Source of the DNA: Peronospora farinosa
Taxonomy: Eukaryota; Oomycota; Peronosporomycetes; Peronosporales; Peronosporaceae
NCBI GenBank assembly: GCA_947646735.1
Contig: CANTFK010000417.1
Coordinates: 34,486-98,485, forward strand
Direction: 5' to 3'
DNA length: 64,000 nucleotides
The position numbers and the translations under genes are program-made. A model generated the notes under the pieces. The model worked only from the letters and a program-made list of their open reading frames with translations. It searched no databases and had not been told where the DNA came from. Within the stretch, counting starts at the first letter, position 1. Each line of letters begins with the position of its first letter. This document shows positions 43,165-52,200 of the stretch, one piece after another.

Positions 43165-43206
43165 TGGTGCGCGTGCCCGGATTCGAACCAGGGATTTCAC
43201 CGCGAG
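43165..43206 (+). promoter_or_regulatory. Element B primer-binding site, extended tRNA complement
   Basis: TGGTGCGCGTGCCCGGAT starts the site. The complementarity to a tRNA continues through the whole T arm (GGTTCGAATCC in complement), the variable loop and part of the anticodon stem, about 38-42 bases in all. A normal PBS is 18 bases. It cannot be a tRNA gene, since the 5' half is missing. Confidence 0.75.
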
Positions 43207-43245
43207 TCCCAAGAAGATGAAGATTTTCAAGTCAAGAAGGAGAAC

Positions 43246-43950
43246 ATGACCGAAGAGCCACTGAAAGACCGATCGCCAGTGACTTTAGAAGAAACAAACA
43301 AAGGATCGAAGGACCGACCGGGCCTTGGGAGGGGCCCGGACAACATGGTCGAGGTTGAATTCATTGAAGAAAAACCTAAATACTTGCCCTATGTCCTCGT
43401 TGAGGACACCTTGGGTCATGACGTCTATCATGATCCAGAGGACCATATACCGACGGTGAAAACCGAGAGGCTAAGGTCCCCGAACAAACAAAAAACAAAG
43501 ATCGCGCAGTCCAAGCCGACAAAGTTCCGGATCAAGGCACCCGGAAACACCAAGTCGATAGGCCCCGAGAAGTCAGGATTGGCATCATGGTCAGACGCTG
43601 ACGTCCCGAGGGCCTACCACCAACGCAAGCTGAACGCGTTCCTGGAGAGCGACCCCGTCGCGAAGACCCTGGAGATCCGGCAGCTGGGTCAACTTACTGG
43701 GCCGGTGTCGACCCTATCACGGCTGCAGACCGTCACAAACGCGATCACTGCGCTGGTCACTCTTCTTCGGGAAGCGAACATGGTCGCCGGACGACCTGCT
43801 GTCCCTGAAATTCGACAGAATCACAAAGACGTTATAAAATATACACAAGCGTCTGTCAATCCTAGTCGGTACCACGTCAGCAAAGGGGTACCTGTAAAGA
43901 CATGCGCGTGCTCAAGTCGTCGTAAGGGAGGAGGAAAGCCCGGTAGGTAA
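43246..43950 (+). CDS. Gag-like protein of element B
   Basis: The frame has 234 codons. The N-terminal half is charged and unstructured (EPLKDRSPVTLEETNKG). The middle block RAYHQRKLNAFLESDPVAKT followed by QLGQLTGPVSTLSRLQTVTN aligns with the N-terminal gag block of the large Gypsy (FHQKELKTLLSSDPVLKILK, GLLQGPVSAPVETPNQLEAI). No zinc knuckle or capsid core remains, so gag itself is incomplete. Its retention in a pol-less element may mark RNA packaging needs. It could also be a passive leftover. Confidence 0.6.
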   Translation: MTEEPLKDRSPVTLEETNKGSKDRPGLGRGPDNMVEVEFIEEKPKYLPYVLVEDTLGHDVYHDPEDHIPTVKTERLRSPNKQKTKIAQSKPTKFRIKAPGNTKSIGPEKSGLASWSDADVPRAYHQRKLNAFLESDPVAKTLEIRQLGQLTGPVSTLSRLQTVTNAITALVTLLREANMVAGRPAVPEIRQNHKDVIKYTQASVNPSRYHVSKGVPVKTCACSSRRKGGGKPGR

Positions 43951-44659
43951 TTTACAGACCCTATCGACGCGGCAATGGCAAGATTTTTGCAAGCGCGTCA
44001 AGGATCGCAGGAACACCCTAACGGGATTGTGACCGGAGGAAGACTAGGGGCGCAAGTGACTACCGCTCAGAACGACCCAAGTTCTACTGTACAAGTCACG
44101 GCTTAGAACTCGTCGCAAGGTTCATCTGCTACTAGCTATGTAACCAGGATGCCACTGGGACCGACAGGTGCGGCGCTGCTGAAGTCCCGAGCGAGAAGCG
44201 CGAAGCAGGAACCGCGATCTTACGAAACGGTGACGCGTGGACAACCAACGAAAATCCAGGTTTCTGATTGGTTGAATTTTCAGCCAATAGAAAGCTCCTT
44301 GGATGGTTGGATATGGTCCCTCGCCGGTCGACCTCGGCCCCTCGTCGATAGACCCGGTCCCTCATTGGTAGACCTGGGGGTCTCGTCGGTCGACCTCGAC
44401 CAGACTCGGATCCTCATCGGTAGACCTGGGTCCCTCGTCGATCGACCTCGGCCTCTCGTCGGTAGACCCGGTCCCTCGTTGGTAGACCTGGGTCCTTCAA
44501 GAATTCAGCTCAATGTATCGAAGAATGAAACCAAGTTGGAGTGACCCAGGTTGGCCACGGACTACCTAAGAAAGAGCAAGCAGAAACCCTACGTGATTGA
44601 CGAGGGAATACATGCGCGTGCTCATGCCGCTGTACGGCTGAGCAAGTGCAAGGGGCGGC

Positions 44660-45661
44660 TGTGGTGAAGTGGTTTCCTAAATTGTGAAGAACTCAGGGTC
44701 CAGTTGGATTGAAGGGACAAGGGGCCGTGGACTAGGGAGAAGGGACCACGCACTCGAGAGAAGGGACCGGAGAGAATGGGAACCTCGGAGTGAAGCGACC
44801 GTTGGCTGAGAATTTAAAAGACAAACAAAGGAGAGGTCATTACCAGGGTACTGTTTAACCGGTACCGAAGGGAGTCGACCATGGCCCTCATTGGTCGACC
44901 CGGTCCCTCATTGGTCGAACAGGTCCCTCATCGGTAGACCTGGATCCCTCATAGGTAGACCTCGGCTCCTCGTCGGTAGACCCGGTCCATCATTGGTCGA
45001 ACAGGGTCCTCATCGGTAGACCTGGATCCCTCGTCGGTCGGCCTGGTCACTCATCGGTAGACCCGGTCCCTCATTGGTCGACCCGGTCCCTCATCGGTAG
45101 ACCTGGGTCGACCTGGGTCCCACATCGGTCGATCCGGTAGATCTGGGTCCTTCATTGGTCGACCTGGGTCCCTCATTGGTCGACCTCGACCCCTCGGGGT
45201 TCAGCCACTCCTGACCAGTTAATACAAGGATCAGACCAGTCGACGCAAGGAATCAGAGCTTCAGGCAAGGATAGAGTGAAGGAGTCAAAAGGATAGGACT
45301 ATATTAAATACTACTCAGTTTGCGATCTACTTGGCAAGTCTTCGTCGCGCTGTAAAGGAACTCGAGTCTGACCACACGCCTGTTCCGGGGAAGGGATATA
45401 TTTGGCCCCCCCGTTGAAGACAGACGTGTGGTTAGACACAAGTGCGAGCTGAACCCCACGTGGCACGACTCCGTCACCCAAGAAGAACTTGCTCTACGCT
45501 ACTCACTGTTCCGGGAAGGGATGAATTTTGGCCCCCCGTCGAAGACAGTTGTGTAGCGAAGTTCAAGTGCGAATAGAGCTCCAGGATATATTTGGTCTGT
45601 GAGCTCGTTCGAGTAGCAACACCTCCCAAGACCCGCTATCGGAAGCGGTCTCCCTCACCTA
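44660..45661 (+). repeat. Element B 3' LTR, truncated
   Basis: It matches the 5' LTR from TGTGGTGAAGTGG through the three hairpins to GGTCTCCCTCACCT, where the match ends. About 370 bases of LTR 3' end are missing and inverted Copia leader sequence follows at once. Confidence 0.85.
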
Positions 45662-45690
45662 CGGTCATCGGATAGGAGGATTACCGAGGG

Positions 45691-45918
45691 TGTTGTTTGC
45701 TGTAGTAGCTAGAAGAAGGTACAATAAAGAGTGAAATAATGTCAGCTAGGTACTTAATTTGCTCCGATGCACTACATCTAAGCCTATTAATATCGTTGTA
45801 CGATATAAATAACTTACAATGAGTCGATGCTGATCGTTACACACAAACTCGTTGTGTCGTCTCTGTTGTATGATGGATGAGTAAAGAGCAATGTCTATAG
45901 AACTAATACTCCCCCTTT
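45691..45918 (-). repeat. Copia C2 LTR
   Basis: This 228-base LTR aligns with the interrupted C1 LTR (25956-25989 plus 39599-39781) and with a diverged copy at about 52736-52943. It ends CAACA and starts TATTAG, where C1 has TGCTGG. Confidence 0.8.
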
Positions 45919-46247
45919 ACCTGAAGTCTTCGATTTTGGCCTTGTCCAATAGCGCCTCGAACTTCTTTGTCGAAATCGGTTTGGTGAAGAAGTCCGCAAG
46001 CTGTGTCTTGGTATAAGTATACCAAAGCTTTATAATTTCTTGCTCTTCACTTGATCACGTACAAAATGGTACTTGATGTCGATGTGCTTGGCTCGACTTT
46101 GATAACCGTCGTTCTTCGCGATGGCAATCGCACTCTGGTCGTCCTCGTATATCGGTATTGCATACTTGATATGCACTTGCATCTTCTTCAGCAAACTCTC
46201 TGTCCATAACACTTCCTGTACACATATTGATAGAGCCATGTATTCTG

Positions 46248-47657
46248 TGTGGTGGAGTGGGTTCTCAAAATTGTATGATGAGACCCCAAACCACTCACTG
46301 TGCCGGACTGCCGACTGTCGGAGGGGGTACCCCGATGCCGCGTATGAACCTTCTCTCACCTTGTGTACCCGTCGGCTGACGGGTTGCACTCTTCGGAGGA
46401 CTTGGTGACGATGTAGACGTCTGCCTTGAGGGAGGTAGACCTGGGGGGCCTCGAGTGGATATGCTTCACTCGGTGGGCCGGTAGGTGGCCACTCGATCGA
46501 CCTTGTCGAGAGTGGACTTAGAGCCAAATTCTTCAGGGGCGCTTGTCGTCCCTGGCCTTTTCCTTCTTGTTTCAGGGGTATTAACCACCTGACCTTTACG
46601 TTGCTCCCGGACCTTGAGGTGAGGGAGACCGCTTCCGATAGCGGGTCTTGGGGGGTGTTGCTACTCGAACGAGCTCACAGGCCAAATATATCCTGGAGCT
46701 CTATTCGCACTTTAACTTCGCTACACAACTGTCTTCGACGGGGGGCCAAAATTCATCCCTTCCCGGAACAGTGAGTAGCGTAGAGCAAGTTCTTCTTGGG
46801 TGACGGAGTCGTGCCACGTGGGGTTCAGCTCGCACTTGTGTCGGACCACACGCCTGTCTTCAACGGGGGGGCCAAATATATCCCTTCCCCGGAACAGGCG
46901 TGTGGCCAGACTAGAGTTCCTTTACAGCGCGACGAAGACTTGCCAAGTAGATCGCAAACTGAGTAGTATTTAATATAGTCCTATCCTTTTAACTCCTTTA
47001 CTCTATCCTTGCCTGAAGCTCTGATTCCTTGCGTCGACTGGTCTGATCCTTGTATTAACTGGTCAGGAGTGGCTGAACCCCGAGGGGCCTGGTCGACCAA
47101 TGAGGGACCCAGGTCTACCGATGAGGGACCGGGTCGACCAATGAGAGACCGGGTCGACCAATGAGGGACCTGGTCGACCAATGAGGGACCCAGGTCTACC
47201 GATGAGGGACCTGGTCGACCAATGAGGGACCCAGGTCTATCGATGAGGAACCTGTTCGACCAATGAGTGACCCAGGTCTACCGACGAGGTACCGGGTCTA
47301 CCGATGAGGGACCCAGGTCTACCAACGAGGGACCGGGTCGACCGATGAGGGACCGGGTCGAGCGACGAGGGACCCAGGTCTACCGATGAAGGACCTGTTC
47401 GACCAATGAGGGACCGGGTCGACCAATGAGGGCCATGGTCGACTCCCTTCGGTACAGGTTAAACGTTACCCTGGTAATGACCTCTCCTTTGTTTGTCTTT
47501 TAAATTCTCAGCCAACGGTCGCTTCACTCCGAGGTTCCCATTATCTCCGGTCCCTTCTCTCGAGTGCGTGGTCCCTTCTCCCTAGTCCACGGCCCCTTGT
47601 CCCTTCAATCCAACTGGACCCTGAGTTCTTCACAATTTAGGAAACCACTTCACCACA
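46248..47657 (-). mobile_element. Solo LTR of element B, complete, with TSD TCTG
   Basis: The 1410-base LTR is inverted and complete (TGTGGTGGAG... to ...CTTCACCACA on the plus strand). TCTG flanks it on both sides (46244-46247 and 47658-47661). It splits the Copia C2 RNase H between the STAEA-like and YMALS parts. A solo LTR with an intact TSD indicates insertion followed by LTR-LTR recombination. It includes the inverted minisatellite and the three hairpins. Confidence 0.9.
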
Positions 47658-48614
47658 TCTGCTTCTGCTATACTCAGCGCTATACGCTTGCTGCCTCTTC
47701 GACTTTAAAGTCTTTGTGCACCTTTAATCATGACCAACACACCTGATGTTGATCTGCAGTTGTCCTTGTAGCTCGCCTAGTTCGCGTCCGTGTACGCGCT
47801 CAACTGTAGTTTGTCTGAATTACCGTTATAGCAAATTCCTTTGTCTTGCGTCATCTTTAATAGCGCGATACTCGTATCGCTGCATTCCAGTGCTCTTCGT
47901 GTGAAAAAATTCAGGTATCGGTACAGCTGGCAAAGTGCAAACGCAATATCCGGTCTCGTACCTGATACCAAGAATAATGGTGAGACCACCAATAACCCGT
48001 ATGGTCGAATTTTCATCCTTGGGTCAGTTTTGTCCATCTTCTTCATAGCCTCCCTTTCAGCACGAGGATTTAGTTCTGATCTCGAGTCAACTTAGTAAAA
48101 TTTCCTATCATCCTTGATATACATAATCGTTGGCTGATATGTAGTCGTCGGTCGTCTCGCAGATACTTGACTTAAATTCCGAGAATGAAACGAACACCTC
48201 CCATTATCTTCATCTTGAAACGACTTGAAAGTATAGCTGCGACAACATTTATCTTGAAAATTGATCCAGCTTCGGTCAGAAGGTCATTCACATAAAACGC
48301 AACGTAAGCGCATGACTCTCCATTCTGTCTTACAAATACACACGAGTCTGACACACACGAATGAAATCGCATATCCACGAAAACACTTGCTATTTTCTTA
48401 AACCATGTCACTGCCGCTATTTTATTCCACATTGATGCGGTTCAGCTTAAGTACTTGGTCACGCCCTGATTTTACTCCTAACGGAGATTATATATATACC
48501 TCTTCCTCTAAAGTTTCATTCAAAAAAATGTGTCGACGTGATACTGATGGATTAACGTCCCTCTTTGACAACAAACCGCCAATGGTTCATTTTTATGTAT
48601 CCACATGCGCATAG

Positions 48615-48977
48615 TGTGGTGGAGTGGGTTCTCAAAATTGTATGATGAGACCCCAAACCACTCACTGTGCCGGACTGCCGACTGTCGGAGGGGGTACCCC
48701 GATGCCGCTTATAGACCTTCTCTCACCTTGTGTACCCGTCGGCTGGCGGGTTGCACTTTTCGGAGGACTTGGTGAAGATGTAGACGTCTGCCTTGAGGGA
48801 GGTAGACCTGGGGGGCCTCGAGTGGATATGCTTCACTCGGTGGGCCGGTAGGTGGCCACTCGATCGACCTTGTCGAGAGTGGACTTAGAGCCAAATTCTT
48901 CAGGGGCGCTTGTCGTCCCTGGCCTTTTCCTTCTTGTTTCAGGGGTATCAACCACCTGACCTTTACTTTGCTCCCGA
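48615..48977 (-). mobile_element. Truncated element B LTR (3' end only), inverted
   Basis: It starts with the same TGTGGTGGAGTGGGTTCTC as the solo LTR and matches it for ~363 bases, then stops at the GGGAGCAA block. The mitochondrial-like sequence begins right there. It is also the edge of Copia C2. Confidence 0.85.
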
Positions 48978-49266
48978 TCCAAGAAAACTAGTCTTCACAA
49001 TAGACTTTCTCTATTGAACTTAGAGTGAAAAGAGCTTTTTTTGTTGAAAACGTCTCTGAATAAATTTGATTTTTTATACAAATATAAATGTATAAAGGAC
49101 TAGCGACTACCTTGTATCGAAGTAACTGACCACTTTTAAAGTAATTTACTTTATTTAAAAATTATAAATTATTTTAATTGAATAATTATTTTAAAAGTTA
49201 GAAAATAATTAAAAAAATTCTTGAAAAACAACCAACTTCCCGATGTGACGGGCGGTGTTTACAAAG
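48978..49266 (-). other. Nuclear insertion of mitochondrial small-subunit rRNA 3' end (NUMT)
   Basis: On the minus strand, ACACCGCCCGTCACATCGGG (about 49256-49236) is the universally conserved 3' minor-domain motif of bacterial-type SSU rRNA. The stretch ends in TACTTCGATACAAGGTAGTCG (about 49130-49108), the counterpart of the AAGTCGTAACAAGGTA segment. Between them is very AT-rich, length-reduced helix-44 sequence, as expected of an oomycete mitochondrial SSU and unlike nuclear 18S rRNA. Only the last ~160 bases of the rRNA plus some 3' flank are present, so it is not a working rRNA gene. Confidence 0.75.
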
Positions 49267-49273
49267 TCCAGTA

Positions 49274-52200
49274 TGTTGGATCTCGCATATGACTTGAGCA
49301 AGCAGTAACCACAGCAAGGTGCGAGTGGTTACTATAGTAAGCTGTTCTAGGCGTGCAGGACGCAGCGGTTTCGATCCTATGAAAAGGCGAAGCGACCTTC
49401 TGGCAGGGCTACTCTAGAGAAACCATTGGGAAGGATCGATGGTAAAAAACACAAGAGAGAGCTAGGACGGTAAGCTTCAAATACATTTAGTCTCTCATTT
49501 TCATTCTACTTAACAAACTCTAAATTGCTACAGTTTATGAGCCCAATAGGCCCCAAGATCTCCTCGCCACGACATTTACCAGACAACTTTACTTCGGAAC
49601 CTGGAGCCAGGGGGCTAGGTGAGGCGTCGGATGCATACGAGTCGTTCGAGGAGTAGCGCTATTTATCTGGCGCGTCAGACGCTCACGAAAGGAGCATTCG
49701 GGATTTTGATGCGAGCTTGGAGCGGATATATAAAATTGAGGGACTCCTCGAGGGAATGGCAGAAAAGTTCGCGACGCATCAAATGCATATGCAAGCACAA
49801 TTGCAGCATATTGTGAAAGCACAACACGCGCCGGCGCAACAGCCAAGAATGTTTGTCACGTCCTTCGAGCATGGGTCCAATACTTTTGGAGACTACTTGA
49901 AGGCGCGTGGTAAAAGCATGCGAATGGGGTCGCTTTATGAATTAATGGAGAGAAAGCCAGTAGCGGCATGAGCGCCGCGTGCAGTTTCAGACTCATTCAA
50001 ATCGCCGCCATCTGAACCTGTACAGATGCCAATCCCTCAGCAGCAGGCATGGACGTTCTGCCCCCCACAGGACTTTGGTCTGAAGATGCCGAAGATGAAG
50101 GATATGGACTGGCCAGGGTTCCCAAGGTTTTCAGACAACGAAATTTACGCAGGAGTTGGTGCAGACTTTTAAGCGTAGGGAAAAAATTGTGCAGCGTCTA
50201 GTGGCGGCGCCGATGATGAGCGGTGGCGACTGGCCTGACGACTTCAAGATCTTAGCATTCAAAAATAAGCTGGAGGGAAAAGCTTTGATTCTATTGAATA
50301 TATGGTACCGAAGTGGAACGCGGAATTAAGCACGGTTGAGCATATCATGGACAGAATGCTGGGTGTTTACTCAACGAAGTTGCCGGTGTCTAAGGCAATG
50401 GATCTTATGTGTGAACCGAAGGCAAGCAGCAAAACATGGACGGAGCATTTCAAGTACTTGGTGTACGTGGAGGAACGTGCAGGTTGTTTAAACCAGTTCG
50501 TGCTTTAGTGTCTGTGCGAATCAGCACCTTACCAGATGAAGACGGCGATGTTGACGCGCCTTGACTCAAACAGAGTCGACCACATTCAGCAAGCATATAA
50601 ATTGGTGGCTTTGCGGCCAATTATGAACTCAGCTCAACCAGACACAGTAGTTGGCGTGGTGTCAGTGCTCGGGACGGACTCAGTGAATGTGTTGGGTCAA
50701 GACGGGTAGATTCGTTTTGTTGGTCGAATCGAGGCTGGTAGTGCTGATGCAGGCAATGATCGCACGTGCTGGTCGTGCGGAGGTATCGGGAACCTTAAAT
50801 ATACTTTTTCTGCAGACAAGGTCATAGATGACGCAAAGGTAACGCTGGCCATTGACAGTGTGTGTATTGAAGGCATCTGAATTTTGGACGGCAGTTCGAG
50901 TGTACACTTGATACGTGACGTCAGCCTACTGCGAAACGCTGTCGACTGCTCTGACACATGGCAGACAGCCAAAGGAAGCACGTTACGTGCAACGCAACGA
51001 GGAACATTCGAGCTGCGCACTGTTGTGGATGGTGGTGAAAGCGTGTCGACTTGACAAATGTTTACTATTGTAAGGATTCCAGCAGCAACATCATCAGCTA
51101 CGCTTCGTTGGAGAAGAAGGGTGCGTATCTTACGCGCCACGGCTCTCTGAGCTACGTTGAGCGTTCTGCGGACGAAAACCACATCTATGGAGTGCGCGGT
51201 GAAGGACGTGTACTCTAGATGAAACCATCGGAGGATGCACCAGACGCGAACGCGTGCATGCCGTGCTGGTGGAGGGTCCACATTGGAATGACGGTGCTGC
51301 CGACGCAGTAACAGACTGCAATCTCCTTAAGCTGCATGATCGTCTGAGGACACCTATCCTTTATTATATTGGAGAGTATGGCAGATGCGCCGGGATCGAG
51401 CGTCCGTCTTTTTAGTCGCAAGAGGCTGAATTGTCTTACGTGCGCTCAAGGGAAGCAAAACAAAATAATTCAATCCCAGAAGGACACTGGGCAGAACGCA
51501 CCGGTGGATCAGATTGGCGGCGTGATCTGTAGCGACACTAAAAGGCCGATGACACCTAGGGAAAGACATGGAAACCGCTACATGGCTTCGTGGAACACCG
51601 ATCCAACTACTTAAGGGCGTTTTAGCCAAAAACAAGATAGACGTCACCAAGAAATTTAAGCACTTCTTGGAGTTCTTGTAGAAGCTGTTTAACTGCCGCA
51701 TTCACGTCCTGCGCACAGATGGCGGGGGTGATACATGAACGTATAGCCATTCTGCTACGCGACGGAAATTCAGCGGCAGGTGAGCGAAGCCAATAATAAG
51801 GCCTCGGATAAAAAGGCTGAGCGCATACACAGAAAATTCTGGACATTGTCAGTGCATGTTGTTTGTGAGTGGATACCACTAAACTTCTGAACAAACGCTG
51901 TAGAATAAACTACGTGCGTTTTATATCGCAGCGCGTGCAGCTCCAATCCAGCGAAGATGTCAGTAATCAAAATGTTGACGGTCAAGTGCCCGAATCTGGT
52001 GAATATCATCATCTTTGGAAGCCTGTGCACCGTTTACCGAGATCCAGACAAGAAATTGTGGCATCCGCGTGCAAAAGTCGGTATGATCATCGGTAAGAAC
52101 GATGAAATTAAGGGTTTCAAGGTTTACAACCCAAATGACCGGGTTGTGATTACGACCCAACACATCAAGAACGTGGAAACGATTGGTAGCACCCATAACG

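Larger units (their letters stand above)
41754..45661 (+). mobile_element. Element B: pol-less Gypsy relative (LARD-like), 3' LTR truncated
   Basis: The 5' LTR 41754-43163 (1410 bases) has the same ends as the large Gypsy (TGTGGTGAAG, CCACCACA) and shares blocks with it (ACGGGTACACAAGGTGAG, GGGGTACCCCCTCCG). The interior (43164-44659) has only the PBS, an N-terminal gag-like frame and a minisatellite; there is no protease, RT or integrase. A purine tract (AAGGGGCGGC) precedes the second LTR at 44660. That LTR matches the first up to about 45661 and is then cut by inverted Copia sequence. Movement would need proteins from a related autonomous Gypsy. Confidence 0.85.
45662..48614 (-). mobile_element. 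Copia C2: RT, RNase H, LTR (inverted, decayed)
   Basis: Read on the minus strand, from high to low coordinates: an RT part (YHVDTFF near 48520, AFYVNDLLTEAG near 48290), the post-RT block (GTRPDIAFALCQLYRYLNFF, 47777-48046), RNase H (LSAYTDANWASYKDN, then, after the solo LTR, YMALSICVQEVLWTESLLKK and DDQSAIAIAKNDGYQSRAKH), a purine tract AAAGGGGGAG (45919-45928) and an LTR at 45918-45691. It belongs to the same family as C1. Stops and shifts make it dead. After the LTR come ~30 bases that match the leader following the 5' LTR of C1. Confidence 0.85.

Noticed and set aside
43165..43206. tRNA gene
   Set aside because: Only a 3' half in complement is present, directly after an LTR end. It is an extended primer-binding site.
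49236..49256. Nuclear 18S rRNA gene end
   Set aside because: The flanking sequence is very AT-rich and follows the bacterial/mitochondrial pattern (ACATCGGG after the CCGTC), with no ITS1 beyond. A mitochondrial origin fits better.
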